Shown here: positions 25,528 through 34,137 of the stretch, in pieces
Layout of the letters: the number at the start of each line of letters is the position of its first letter
Numbering within the stretch: the first letter of the stretch is position 1
Assembly (NCBI RefSeq): GCF_900327775.1
Contig: NZ_OUMZ01000007.1
Location: 1,227,606 to 1,291,605, forward strand
From: Roseovarius sp. EL26
Lineage (GTDB): Bacteria; Pseudomonadota; Alphaproteobacteria; Rhodobacterales; Rhodobacteraceae
Direction of reading: 5' to 3'
DNA: 64,000 bases
Position numbers and translations under genes: made by a program
Notes under the pieces: model-generated
The model's input: only the letters and a program-made list of their open reading frames with translations
The model's database searches: none
Told to the model about the DNA's origin: nothing

Positions 25528-26298
25528 CTATTGCGCCACCGCCCGCAACAAACGTTTGCGTGCAGTTGGAATCGCATTGATCTCCAACCCGGTGAAAACA
25601 TGCAATGTGTCCATGTGACTGTCTATAACAGCATGGTCTGAAACCCACCCCCCCATCAAAAGATAGGTCCGCAACAAGGGCGGCATTCGCGACATTGCCA
25701 TCTTAGCGTCTGGCTTGCGTAAACGCAGCGCCTGCGCGAACCGAAAGACCGCCGGAGCCTTGACACGTGGCTGCCAACGACGTGGTGCCAGATGGCGCTC
25801 TTTCAGCATTGCAAAGGCATCAAGATACGCTTCAAAATCGGTGCCCTTAAATGATGAGCACCCAAACAACATTTCTATATTGTTTTCGTCAACGTAGCGC
25901 GTGACTGCCCCCCAAGCGAGGCGCAGGATATCCGGGTCAGAGTAATCCGGATGAATGCAGAACCTTCCCATCTCAACCATAGGACCGGTGAAATTGCTCA
26001 AGCCAGACAGCTCATAAAATTGTGCAGAATAGCTGCGCTCCACCTCCGCCCCACCAGAAAGTGGAAGGATCCGAAAACAACATACCAATGTCTGGCTTTT
26101 CACTTCATGCACCAAAACATGCGTACAGATGGCGTCGAAGGCGTCCTGATCCAACGCTTGTTGTGCCTCATTCATCCGGTGGAAGGCTAGATGCCTTAGG
26201 GCCTGACAGGCCCGGATATCTGCCAGAGATTCGGCCACACGGAACGAATATCGGCATGTTTCTAATGCGCCCATGCCTTCTAGCCCTTCATCAGCCAT
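25528..26298 (-). CDS. olsB: L-ornithine N-acyltransferase (OlsB-like GNAT)
   Basis: The 256-residue protein follows the OlsB pattern: RHLAFH near residue 36, VCCFRILPL, SYSAQFYELSGL, VEMGRFCIHPDYSDPDILRL near 108-127, FGCSSFKGTDFEAY and RHLAPRRWQP. OlsB adds a 3-hydroxyacyl chain to ornithine, making lyso-ornithine lipid, a phosphorus-free membrane lipid common in marine alphaproteobacteria. GGAG lies 10 bases before the ATG. The partner acyltransferase olsA, often adjacent, is not in the window; the flanks are an ABC-F gene and bamE. Confidence 0.85.
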   Translation of the reverse strand: MADEGLEGMGALETCRYSFRVAESLADIRACQALRHLAFHRMNEAQQALDQDAFDAICTHVLVHEVKSQTLVCCFRILPLSGGAEVERSYSAQFYELSGLSNFTGPMVEMGRFCIHPDYSDPDILRLAWGAVTRYVDENNIEMLFGCSSFKGTDFEAYLDAFAMLKERHLAPRRWQPRVKAPAVFRFAQALRLRKPDAKMAMSRMPPLLRTYLLMGGWVSDHAVIDSHMDTLHVFTGLEINAIPTARKRLLRAVAQ

Positions 26299-26349
26299 AC
26301 TGGATACGCTCCATTTGACCCTGAGGATATGTCATGGCGATGACGTGGG

Positions 26350-26805
26350 CTAGTTCAAGAATTGGCTTGGGTCGAAATTGCCGATATTGCCAAGAAGTTG
26401 TTTGAGGAACCCCTGCCCATGAACGGACGTCTCGGTCACGCGGCGCGCCAAAGGAACGATATTGCCATCTGCAAGGCTGAAACGTTCGATATTCTTGATC
26501 TGATCAGCCTCATCGAAGCTGATTGCTAAAACCTGACGTTCAACAACCTCTGGGGCTTTGACACCATATTTTCGAATGCGGCTGCGGATATAATAGTAAT
26601 CACCGCCACTACGCACACCAGCCGTGGATGGCGCACCGATGACATCATCAACGGTGGCACGACTGTCGACACCAACAACCAGCTCGGCCAAGTCTTCTTG
26701 TGGTGGTACATAACCATGATTGCTATATTGTGCTGTACAGGCTGTCATAGCCACCAAGCCAAATACGCCCACACCGGACAGAAACCGTTTTTTTACTGTG
26801 AACAT
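26350..26805 (-). CDS. bamE: Outer membrane assembly lipoprotein BamE
   Basis: The 151-residue lipoprotein has a signal peptide with lipobox MTAC near residue 22. The SmpA/OmlA domain follows: VGVDSRATVDDVIGAPSTAG and YYYIRSR, the alpha-alpha-beta-beta-beta core that helps fold outer membrane proteins in the BAM complex. GAGGG precedes the ATG at 26805. It is divergent from yceD, as is typical for this order. Confidence 0.9.
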   Translation of the reverse strand: MFTVKKRFLSGVGVFGLVAMTACTAQYSNHGYVPPQEDLAELVVGVDSRATVDDVIGAPSTAGVRSGGDYYYIRSRIRKYGVKAPEVVERQVLAISFDEADQIKNIERFSLADGNIVPLARRVTETSVHGQGFLKQLLGNIGNFDPSQFLN

Positions 26806-26894
26806 CACTGCCCTCTTGAACTTGGCCCCTAAGGCCTTTTATCCCGCATACAACAAGGTGGCCTACAGGTTCAAGAAACTAGAGACCAAACATC

Positions 26895-27449
26895 ATGCAA
26901 GACATACAACACACGACAACATCCTACTACGTTGCAAAGCTCTCTTCGCACAAGCCTGTCGCGTTCAATTTAACGCCAGATTCGAAGAAATGTGAGATCA
27001 TTGCGCAATCTCTTGGGTTAAGTGGGCTAAAAAAGCTACGCTTTACTGGCGCTCTTAAGGCGCACGGAAAATCTGACTGGACGGTTGAAGCACAGCTTGG
27101 CGCAACCGTTGTCCAACCCTGCATCGTGACACTTAAACCGGTTACAACACGTATTGATCAGCCTGTGACGCGTCAGTTCGTTCGGAAACTGCCTGAACAG
27201 CAGGCAACGAACGATGGCTTTGAGATGCCCGAAGATGATAATCTTGAGCTTCTTGGTGAGGTTATCGATATCGAATCGATCATGGTGGAATCACTGGCGC
27301 TTGCCCTGCCCGACTATCCCAGAACAGAAGACGGCGCTCTTGAGCAGCAGAATTATGCTGAACAAGGCGTCACCCCGATGACCGATGAAGATACACGCCC
27401 ATTTGCTGGCCTATCCGCCTTAAAGGCAAAGCTGGAAAAGCCAGAGTAG
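26895..27449 (+). CDS. yceD: YceD-family protein (DUF177)
   Basis: The 184-residue acidic protein matches DUF177: a central VQPCIVTLKPVTTRIDQPV block, a D/E-rich middle (MPEDDNLELLGEVIDIESI), and the terminal FAGLSALKAKL motif. In other bacteria YceD is needed for normal 23S rRNA accumulation and is typically encoded before rpmF, as here. The 150-base gap to rpmF holds a promoter and hairpin. Confidence 0.88.
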   Translation: MQDIQHTTTSYYVAKLSSHKPVAFNLTPDSKKCEIIAQSLGLSGLKKLRFTGALKAHGKSDWTVEAQLGATVVQPCIVTLKPVTTRIDQPVTRQFVRKLPEQQATNDGFEMPEDDNLELLGEVIDIESIMVESLALALPDYPRTEDGALEQQNYAEQGVTPMTDEDTRPFAGLSALKAKLEKPE

Positions 27450-27465
27450 CGTGACAAAAAAACAC

Positions 27466-27493
27466 TTGCCCCCGTGCGAATTCACTGTATTTT
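27466..27493 (+). promoter_or_regulatory. Possible sigma-70 promoter for rpmF-plsX-fabH
   Basis: TTGCCC (27466-27471) and TATTTT (27488-27493) are separated by 16 bases, upstream of a structured leader. The match is moderate. Confidence 0.35.
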
Positions 27494-27519
27494 CGCGTTT
27501 TCACGGGATTTGGACTTGA

Positions 27520-27550
27520 ACCGGATGCTCTTAACCGATTAAGAGCCGGT
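27520..27550 (+). promoter_or_regulatory. Structured leader hairpin before rpmF
   Basis: GCTCTTAA (27527-27534) and TTAAGAGC (27539-27546) pair perfectly around a CCGA tetraloop. Outer ACCG (27520-27523) and CGGT (27547-27550) extend the stem past a 3-base bulge. No T-run follows. It lies 50 bases before the L32 start, where autoregulatory ribosomal protein leaders occur. Confidence 0.45.
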
Positions 27551-27600
27551 CAAGCTATTAACATTGGGTCGTATGTACCCACTAAAATTGAGGTTGCGAC

Positions 27601-27807
27601 ATGGCCGTCCAGCAAAACAAAGTATCGAAATCACGTCGCAACAACCGTCGTGCCCATGACGCACTGGTTGCTGCGAATCCTAATGAATGCCCAAACTGCG
27701 GTGAGCTGAAGCGCCCGCACCATGTTTGTGCATCTTGTGGTCACTATGCTGACCGCGAAATCGTCGCCATGGCAGACGAAGTCGATCTGGAAGACGACGC
27801 AGCCTAA
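27601..27807 (+). CDS. rpmF: 50S ribosomal protein L32
   Basis: The 68-residue protein begins [20 protein letters not shown] and carries the zinc ribbon [18 protein letters not shown] with four cysteines, so it is the zinc-binding (C+) form. The acidic C-terminal tail ([10 protein letters not shown]) is common in alphaproteobacteria. GAGG precedes the ATG. It is the first gene of the rpmF-plsX-fabH operon. Confidence 0.97.
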   Translation: MAVQQNKVSKSRRNNRRAHDALVAANPNECPNCGELKRPHHVCASCGHYADREIVAMADEVDLEDDAA

Positions 27808-27828
27808 GCAAACGGGGATCGCGTCCGC

Positions 27829-28935
27829 ATGACTTCTGCATTGGATCAGTCCAACGCTCAAAGCGGACGCATCATTATATCTGTTGATGCTATGGGTGGC
27901 GATGAAGGACCGGCAGCTGTTGTTGCCGGTATTTCTAGTTCTGCCCAGAAAAACCCTGATATCGGGTTCATTCTTCACGGCCCGCGTGAAGAACTGCAGC
28001 GCTTTGTCGCGCGCCGCAAAAATCTCGCCGGACGTTGTGAAATTCGCAATGCACGCGACGTCGTTCAGATGTCGGATAAGCCCAGCCAGATCATGCGTCA
28101 GGGCAAAAACACATCCATGTGGTCTGCTATCGAATCTGTGCGCAAAGGCGAGGCCAGAGTCTGTGTCTCTTGCGGTAATACCGGCGCATTGATGCTGATG
28201 TCGGTTATCCGGCTCCGCAAGCTTCCCGGCATTTACCGCCCCGCTATTGCCGTGCTGTGGCCCTCGCAAAACCCACAAAACTTCAACATCATGCTTGATG
28301 GTGGCGCCGATATCCGCGCCGACGCCAAGGACCTGATGCAATACGCGCTCATGGGCACATCCTATGCCCGCAACGGTTTTGGCCTTGAACGCCCACGCGT
28401 GGGTTTACTCAATGTTGGCACTGAAGAGCACAAGGGCCGGGCCGAGCTGAAAGAAGCCTATGACCTAATTGCCGCCAACGCGCGCAATGCAGACTTTGAG
28501 TTCGTCGGTTTTGTTGAGGGTCGCGACCTTCCTGGCACCGTTTGTGATGTCATCGTTACCGATGGATTTACCGGAAATGTTGCTTTGAAGACCGGCGAAG
28601 GCACAGCAGGTCTCATCACAACCCTGTTGCGTGAGGCCTTTAAATACAGTGTCTTGTCGCGGTTGGCCTCACTTCTGGCCTTTACGTCATTGCAACGCCT
28701 CAAGAAACGCGTTGACCCGCGCCGCGCCAATGGCGGTGTTTTTCTTGGGCTAAACGGTACCGTTGTTAAATCCCATGGGGCTGCTGATGCAACCGGGGTT
28801 TCAGCAGCGGTCAAACTGGCATATCAGCTCGCCGAAACAGGTTTTACCGAAAAGCTGGCCGCACGGGTTGCATCTGCCTCTCTGCTTGAGCAGGATGACC
28901 TGACCGAAGACTCAAACAACGGTGAAGATGAATGA
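27829..28935 (+). CDS. plsX: Phosphate acyltransferase PlsX
   Basis: The 368-residue enzyme makes acyl-phosphate from acyl-ACP for phospholipid synthesis. Typical segments are SVDAMGGDEGPAAVV, MSDKPSQIMRQGKNTSMW, SCGNTGALM near residue 110, LLNVGTEEHKG and VTDGFTGNVALKTGEG. It starts 21 bases after rpmF and its stop overlaps the fabH start (ATGA). Confidence 0.96.
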   Translation: MTSALDQSNAQSGRIIISVDAMGGDEGPAAVVAGISSSAQKNPDIGFILHGPREELQRFVARRKNLAGRCEIRNARDVVQMSDKPSQIMRQGKNTSMWSAIESVRKGEARVCVSCGNTGALMLMSVIRLRKLPGIYRPAIAVLWPSQNPQNFNIMLDGGADIRADAKDLMQYALMGTSYARNGFGLERPRVGLLNVGTEEHKGRAELKEAYDLIAANARNADFEFVGFVEGRDLPGTVCDVIVTDGFTGNVALKTGEGTAGLITTLLREAFKYSVLSRLASLLAFTSLQRLKKRVDPRRANGGVFLGLNGTVVKSHGAADATGVSAAVKLAYQLAETGFTEKLAARVASASLLEQDDLTEDSNNGEDE

Positions 28936-29906
28936 AGTTACGCGCCGTTGTCGAAGGCGTCGGTCACTATCTACCTGACCGCATTGTCCCGAACTCCGAA
29001 TTCGAAAAATCACTCGATACAAGCGACGAATGGATTCGCAGCCGCTCTGGCATTGAACAGCGCCATTTTGCGGCCGAGGGGCAGCTGACATCAGATCTGG
29101 CCATCAAGGCGGCGCAGGCCGCGCTTGAGAGTGCTGGCCTGACAGCTGATGATATCGACGGTGTGATTGTCGCGACATCCACCCCAGACCTGACATTCCC
29201 CTCTGTCGCAACGATGGTGCAACAAGGATTGGGGATGACACGCGGTTTTGGGTATGATGTCCAAGCCGTCTGTGCCGGCTTTGTCTATGCGCTGACCAAT
29301 GCAAATGCGATGGTTGTTTCTGGGCAGGCTGATCGCATTTTGGTGATTGGTGCGGAAACCTTCAGCCGAATCATGGATTGGACGGATCGCGCCACCTGCG
29401 TTTTGTTCGGTGATGGGGCTGGTGCGCTGATTTTGTCGGTACAAGATGGCGCAGGCACCAATGCTGATCGTGGTATCCTATCGGCGGATCTCAATTCAGA
29501 CGGTCGCCATCGTGACATGCTCTATGTTGATGGCGGCGTATCTTCGACCGGCACCTCGGGCAAGCTTCGCATGCAGGGCAATGCCCTCTTCCGTCAGGCG
29601 GTTGAGAAGCTGGCGAGCACTGCTGAAACGGCAATGGATAAAATCGGACTAACAAGCGCCGATATCGATTGGATCGTGCCACATCAGGCGAATATCCGCA
29701 TCATTCAAGGCACAGCCAAGAAGATGGACATCCCGATGGATAACGTCGTGGTGACGGTACAGAATCATGGCAACACTTCTGCCGCATCGATTCCCTTGGC
29801 CCTGTCTGTTGGCGTTTCTGAGGGCAAAATCAAGCAAGGTGACCTCGTCTTGACCGAAGCCATCGGAGGCGGATTGGCTTGGGGTGCTGTGATTTTGCGT
29901 TGGTAA
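28932..29906 (+). CDS. fabH: 3-oxoacyl-ACP synthase III
   Basis: The 324-residue enzyme starts fatty acid synthesis by condensing acetyl-CoA with malonyl-ACP. The catalytic triad is visible: Cys in VQAVCAGFVYAL near residue 113, His in WIVPHQANIRII near 250, and Asn in VQNHGNTSAASIP near 280. The ATGA overlap with plsX indicates translational coupling. Confidence 0.97.
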   Translation: MKLRAVVEGVGHYLPDRIVPNSEFEKSLDTSDEWIRSRSGIEQRHFAAEGQLTSDLAIKAAQAALESAGLTADDIDGVIVATSTPDLTFPSVATMVQQGLGMTRGFGYDVQAVCAGFVYALTNANAMVVSGQADRILVIGAETFSRIMDWTDRATCVLFGDGAGALILSVQDGAGTNADRGILSADLNSDGRHRDMLYVDGGVSSTGTSGKLRMQGNALFRQAVEKLASTAETAMDKIGLTSADIDWIVPHQANIRIIQGTAKKMDIPMDNVVVTVQNHGNTSAASIPLALSVGVSEGKIKQGDLVLTEAIGGGLAWGAVILRW

Positions 29907-30014
29907 GCGCCTAAGTGTCAGAGAAACATCGCTTAAAGACCCTCTCTCAAGCCATTGACATTGACTCGTAAATTCCTTCCGCCCTAAAGTCATACAACAG
30001 TCGGAGGGGACATC

Positions 30015-30317
30015 ATGAGTGATAAAACATTAACCCGGATGGATTTAAGCGAGGCCGTCTTCCGCGAAGTTGGTCTATCGAGGAATGATTCTGCACAGCT
30101 GGTAGAAAGTGTTCTTGATCATGTCTCCGATGCTTTAGTTAAAGGTGAGCAGGTCAAAATTTCGTCCTTTGGCACCTTCTCAGTTCGTCAAAAGACCGCC
30201 CGTGTTGGACGCAACCCCAAGACTGGCGAAGAAGTTCCGATCAATCCACGCCGTGTCCTGACCTTCCGCCCTTCGCATCTAATGAAAGATCGCGTAGCGG
30301 CCGGGAACAAGAAATAA
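30015..30317 (+). CDS. ihfA: Integration host factor subunit alpha
   Basis: The 100-residue HU/IHF fold protein begins [20 protein letters not shown] and contains the DNA-intercalating beta arm [20 protein letters not shown] (proline conserved). GGAGGGG precedes the ATG by 5 bases. With IhfB it bends DNA at promoters, origins and recombination sites. A merR-type gene follows after 15 bases. Confidence 0.95.
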   Translation: MSDKTLTRMDLSEAVFREVGLSRNDSAQLVESVLDHVSDALVKGEQVKISSFGTFSVRQKTARVGRNPKTGEEVPINPRRVLTFRPSHLMKDRVAAGNKK

Positions 30318-30332
30318 CCTCGGGAACTGGTT

Positions 30333-31100
30333 ATGGCCAAATCTGCCGATGCCTTTCGAACAATCAGCGAAGTGGCCGACTGGCTAGAAACACCTGCGCA
30401 TGTCCTCCGATTCTGGGAAAGCAAATTCAGCCAGATAAAACCGGTCAAACGCGCGGGTGGACGGCGGTATTACCGCCCCAATGATATGCGATTGATCGGC
30501 GGTATCAAAAAATTGCTGCATGATGATGGCATGACCATCAAAGGGGTTCAGAAAATCCTGCGCGCTGATGGTATCAAACATGTGGCCTCGTTGTCTCAAT
30601 CGTTGGATGATGGCGGTGCTGGCCCTGCCCCAAGCATAATCGATGCAACTGTTGCTTCGACGCCTCAAAATCCGGCACAGAAACCAGAGCCTCTCCCTGT
30701 CGGCACAACGCAGCCAGTCACTGATATACCGGTTGATGCAACTCCTTCACCTACACCAAGGGAAGAGCCTTCAGAAGCCAGAGAGACCGCCGCGACAGCA
30801 AAAATTGTGCAACAAGCAGACGCCGAACCATCTGTTTCACCTGAAACCGCTGTGAAAGATACCACTCCCACAACTGTCATAGATGCAGATCCCAGCCCGG
30901 CAGAGGCGCCCATGGTCCGGCCAGAACAGATTTCCATACAGCAGGACCCTGCCGATGACTGCATGGCGGGCTCTGGCGTATTGACGGCTCTGTCACGGTT
31001 TGACCGGCCTTTGACAGCTGCACAAATCACCGCGCTCGCGCCAATTGCTGAACGTCTGCAAGCACTGGCATCCCGGCCGGGCAGCAAGGCATCCAACTAA
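30333..31100 (+). CDS. MerR-family transcriptional regulator
   Basis: The 255-residue protein has an N-terminal MerR winged helix ([20 protein letters not shown], then [20 protein letters not shown], to about residue 75). It is followed by a low-complexity Pro/Thr/Glu/Ala tail (about 90-215) and a short C-terminal helix. There is no cysteine effector site, so it is not a metal sensor. Alphaproteobacterial members are regularly encoded after ihfA and may act as structural DNA-binding proteins; the ligand is unknown. Confidence 0.88.
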   Translation: MAKSADAFRTISEVADWLETPAHVLRFWESKFSQIKPVKRAGGRRYYRPNDMRLIGGIKKLLHDDGMTIKGVQKILRADGIKHVASLSQSLDDGGAGPAPSIIDATVASTPQNPAQKPEPLPVGTTQPVTDIPVDATPSPTPREEPSEARETAATAKIVQQADAEPSVSPETAVKDTTPTTVIDADPSPAEAPMVRPEQISIQQDPADDCMAGSGVLTALSRFDRPLTAAQITALAPIAERLQALASRPGSKASN

Positions 31101-31163
31101 CGTGGAAATTTCGGGAATTCCCTCTTGTTCCCTCAGAAAAATAGGGTATGTAACGCCAATCGT

Positions 31164-31240
31164 CGGGCTATGGCGCAGCCTGGTAGCGCGTCCGTCTGGG
31201 GGACGGAAGGTCGCAGGTTCGAGTCCTGCTAGCCCGACCA
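31164..31240 (+). tRNA. tRNA-Pro (GGG)
   Basis: 77 bases with encoded CCA: acceptor CGGGCTA/TAGCCCG, D arm GCGC/GCGC, anticodon stem TCCGT/ACGGA with loop CTGGGGG (anticodon GGG), T arm GCAGG-TTCGAGT-CCTGC. A strong terminator follows 10 bases later. Confidence 0.96.
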
Positions 31241-31250
31241 AATTCAAAAC

Positions 31251-31281
31251 CGCCCGCCCGTTTCTCGGGTGGGTGTTTTTG
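31251..31281 (+). terminator. Terminator after tRNA-Pro
   Basis: CGCCCGCCCG (31251-31260) pairs with CGGGTGGGTG (31266-31275), including wobble pairs, around TTTCT, followed by TTTTT. Confidence 0.85.
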
Positions 31282-31313
31282 TATCCGCATCACGGCGACG
31301 AGGGAGAACGCAG

Positions 31314-32390
31314 ATGAAAACCGGCGTTTTAGCAGATCAGCAGATCAAAAAGATGATTGTCGAAGGCGGTATTTCGGCGTCCTTGCCGATTCTGAATGAA
31401 CAAATTCAACCCGCCTCGCTTGATTTGCGGTTAAGCGACGTGGCTTACCGCGTACGCGCCTCTTTCTTGCCGGGAAGGTCATCAACTGTATCCGAACGGC
31501 TGGACGAACTAACCATGCACGAGGTCTCGCTGACAGGTGGTGCCGTGTTGGAAAAGGGCTGCGTCTATGTCGTACCCTTAATGGAACGATTGCACCTGCC
31601 CAAGGGCATGACAGCCGCCGCCAGCGCCAAAAGCTCTATCGGACGGCTTGACTTGATGACCCGCGTGATCACCGATCATGGGATCGAATTTGATCGCGTG
31701 CCCGAGGGTTATGATGGCCCGCTTTACGCCGAACTTTGCCCACAGAGTTTCTCGGTCCTGGCGCAACCAGGTCAGTTGCTCAATCAGGTAATTTTTCGAC
31801 AAGGAAAAACGATCCTCTCCGATGAGAAACTGCTTGAAGTTCATCAACGTACACCCATCGTGTCGGGCGATCCGGTGATTTCGGATGGGTTGGGGTTTTC
31901 GGTCGATCTGAAACCAACATCAGGCGACCTTGTTGGTTACCGCGCAAAACGCCACACGGGTGTTGTGGACCTGTCGAAGCTCGCCCATTACGATCCGGCA
32001 GAGTATTGGGAAGAGGTTCACACCTCAAATGGGCGGATCATTCTCGACCCCGGCGCATTCTACATCCTTGTCAGTCGTGAGGCGATCGCCATCCCACCAG
32101 ATTGCGCGGCAGAAATGGCCCCCTATCTGGCCATGGTTGGTGAGTTTCGCGTTCACTATGCCGGGTTTTTCGATCCCGGATTCGGCTATGATGCAGCCGG
32201 CGGTTCAGGCTCACGTGGTGTGCTTGAGGTGCGCTGTCACGAGGCTCCATTCGTGTTGGAGCATGGTCAGATCGTCGGTCGCTTGGTCTATGAAAAAATG
32301 GATCAGGTACCCGAACAGCTTTATGGCGTAGAGCTTGCATCAAACTATCAGGGTCAGGGGCTAAAGCTGTCCAAACACTTCAAAAGCTAG
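31314..32390 (+). CDS. dcd: 2'-Deoxycytidine 5'-triphosphate deaminase (long form)
   Basis: The 358-residue protein contains two DCD/dUTPase-like folds, as in the alphaproteobacterial long-form dCTP deaminase. Visible motifs: NEQIQPASLDLRL near residue 28, AASAKSSIGRLDLMTRVITD near 99, AELCPQSFSVLAQPGQLLNQ, and in the second half HYAGFFDPGFGYD and EHGQIVGRLVYEKM. It makes dUTP from dCTP for dTMP synthesis. GAGGGAG lies 7 bases before the ATG; a longer in-frame start at 31269 falls in the terminator. Confidence 0.9.
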   Translation: MKTGVLADQQIKKMIVEGGISASLPILNEQIQPASLDLRLSDVAYRVRASFLPGRSSTVSERLDELTMHEVSLTGGAVLEKGCVYVVPLMERLHLPKGMTAAASAKSSIGRLDLMTRVITDHGIEFDRVPEGYDGPLYAELCPQSFSVLAQPGQLLNQVIFRQGKTILSDEKLLEVHQRTPIVSGDPVISDGLGFSVDLKPTSGDLVGYRAKRHTGVVDLSKLAHYDPAEYWEEVHTSNGRIILDPGAFYILVSREAIAIPPDCAAEMAPYLAMVGEFRVHYAGFFDPGFGYDAAGGSGSRGVLEVRCHEAPFVLEHGQIVGRLVYEKMDQVPEQLYGVELASNYQGQGLKLSKHFKS

Positions 32391-32392
32391 GG

Positions 32393-32602
32393 TCAGAACT
32401 TTCCGAACCGCCGCGTGGTGCGCAGCGACTGTTTGGTGCGCTTTATGGTGTCGCGATTCTGTGCTGTCATGGCTGCATCTTGCTGTGGTTGGCCTTTGTT
32501 GATCTTGCGCTCAATTGCATTCATGCCAAGGTTGACGCCCTTACCGATCACGCGGCGCATGATCATTCGCATAGCCATGTTCAGGATCTGATTAGGGTTC
32601 AT
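32393..32602 (-). CDS. Small basic hypothetical protein
   Basis: The 69-residue, strongly basic protein begins MNPNQILNMAMRMIMRRVIG and ends TRRFGKF. The methionine/isoleucine-rich start may associate with membranes, and the Arg/Lys-rich tail could bind nucleic acid. It is convergent with the dCTP deaminase gene (2-base gap) and lies downstream of scpB. I recall similar small proteins in Rhodobacterales but no function. Confidence 0.65.
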   Translation of the reverse strand: MNPNQILNMAMRMIMRRVIGKGVNLGMNAIERKINKGQPQQDAAMTAQNRDTIKRTKQSLRTTRRFGKF

Positions 32603-32680
32603 CTACGTCATTATCCATTGTCTCTTGATGTCTAAATATAGTAATTGATGCCGCCAAAAACAGCTCAACTCACGAAACTG

Positions 32681-33343
32681 TCAGTCTTCAAACAGCTCAC
32701 TTTGACCTTCTTGTGTCTCTTCGCCGGCATCTTCATCCCCCTCACCCAGTTGTGGCATCGATCCTGGCGGCGGGCGATTGTCCAGCAACCCAGCAGAACG
32801 CAATTCTTTCAATCCTGGCAGGTCGCGCGCGTTTTCCAGACCGAAGTGATCCAAAAACCCTTGCGTCACCACAAATGTCACCGGGCGACCTGGTGTCATC
32901 TTGCGGCGGCCGAAACGGATCCACTCCATTTCCAACAATTGATCCACAGTACCGCGTGACACAGATACGCCACGAATTTCCTCGATCTCAGCCCGTGTCA
33001 CCGGTTGGTGATAGGCAATAATAGCCAAGGTTTCGATCGCCGCACGGCTGAGCTTGCGGATCTCAACCGTTTCTTTTTGCATCAAAAACCCGAGATCCGA
33101 TGCGGTACGCATGGCCCACGCATCCCCGACTTTGACCACGCTGACGCCACGCCCTTCATAGCGTTTTCGCAAATAAACCAACGCCTCGGCCGCATCGCAT
33201 CCATGCGGCATCCGCGCCTCGATCTCCTTCACTGTGACCGGCTCGGCTGTGGCAAATAAAATAGCCTCACACATGCGCTCCTGCTCCGCCATGGGAGGGG
33301 CCTCAAACAGGCTTTCTTCTTGTTTCACTATATCTTCGGACAT
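32681..33343 (-). CDS. scpB: Segregation and condensation protein B
   Basis: The 220-residue protein is the kleisin-associated dimer of the Smc-ScpAB chromosome condensin. It has two winged helices: CEAILFATAEPVTVKEIEAR near residue 25 and RAAIETLAIIAYHQPVTRAE, then IRGVSVSRGTVDQLLE, FVVTQGFLDHFGLE and LPGLKEL. The ATG at 33343 overlaps the scpA stop as TGATG. An acidic tail (GEGDEDAGEETQEG) closes the protein. The tatABC genes that often follow in relatives are absent here. Confidence 0.94.
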   Translation of the reverse strand: MSEDIVKQEESLFEAPPMAEQERMCEAILFATAEPVTVKEIEARMPHGCDAAEALVYLRKRYEGRGVSVVKVGDAWAMRTASDLGFLMQKETVEIRKLSRAAIETLAIIAYHQPVTRAEIEEIRGVSVSRGTVDQLLEMEWIRFGRRKMTPGRPVTFVVTQGFLDHFGLENARDLPGLKELRSAGLLDNRPPPGSMPQLGEGDEDAGEETQEGQSELFED

Positions 33344-34137
33344 CAATTATCTTTCTTACGGCGCAGCTCTATTGGGGCAAATGTGTCAGATTGCCGAAGA
33401 TCGACCTGCCCCTGTTTTGCCAATTCTAGCGAGGCCGCAAATGTTGAGGCTGTCGCACTGCGGCGACGCGCCGGATCGCTGGTAAAATCATCGGGTAAAT
33501 AGCTGACAATGTCGGTCCACATTCCTGCAAAACCAATCAGTCCGCGCATACGTTCTAACGCCTGTTCCATGGTAAAAATCGCGTCGCGGTCCATGACAAA
33601 GGGGCGAAATTCATCCTTGGTTCTGATCCGCGCGTACCCCTGCATCAGATCCAGAAGGGTTGCGGTATAGGTCACTTTTTTAACTCGGGCGACATTCTCA
33701 GGGATGCCGCGAGCAAAGAAATCGCGCCCCAACTGATCTCGTGCCATCAGCTTAGCAGCAGAATCGCGCATCGCCTGCAGACGCTCCAACTGGAATGCCA
33801 AATGCGCTGCCAGTTCTGCGCCTGATGGCCCCTCTTCAGTCGGATCGGGCGGCAGCAACAGGCGGGATTTTAGGAATGCCAACCATGCGGCCATCACCAG
33901 ATAATCGGCAGCCAGCTCCAGCCGTAAGCGCTTGGCCTTTTCCACAAACTCAAGATATTGCCGGGCCAGTTCCAAAACCGAGATTTTTCGCAGATCTACC
34001 TTTTGCGTCCGGCTTAACGTCAGCAACAGGTCCAACGGCCCTTCAAAACCGTCCACATCCACGATCAACGCCTCAGAAGCGATCCGTTCCGCTACCGATT
34101 CCGTCTGGGTCAGGTTCTCAAAAGTTTCGTCAGCCAT
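33343..34137 (-). CDS. scpA: Segregation and condensation protein A
   Basis: The 264-residue kleisin has the N-terminal FEGPLDLLLTLSRTQKVDLR motif near residue 31, AADYLVMAAWLAFLKSRLLL near 80, and a C-terminal winged helix that contacts the Smc head (VSYLPDDFTSDPARRRSATA). It overlaps nagZ by 8 bases upstream and is coupled to scpB downstream. Confidence 0.94.
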   Translation of the reverse strand: MADETFENLTQTESVAERIASEALIVDVDGFEGPLDLLLTLSRTQKVDLRKISVLELARQYLEFVEKAKRLRLELAADYLVMAAWLAFLKSRLLLPPDPTEEGPSGAELAAHLAFQLERLQAMRDSAAKLMARDQLGRDFFARGIPENVARVKKVTYTATLLDLMQGYARIRTKDEFRPFVMDRDAIFTMEQALERMRGLIGFAGMWTDIVSYLPDDFTSDPARRRSATASTFAASLELAKQGQVDLRQSDTFAPIELRRKKDN

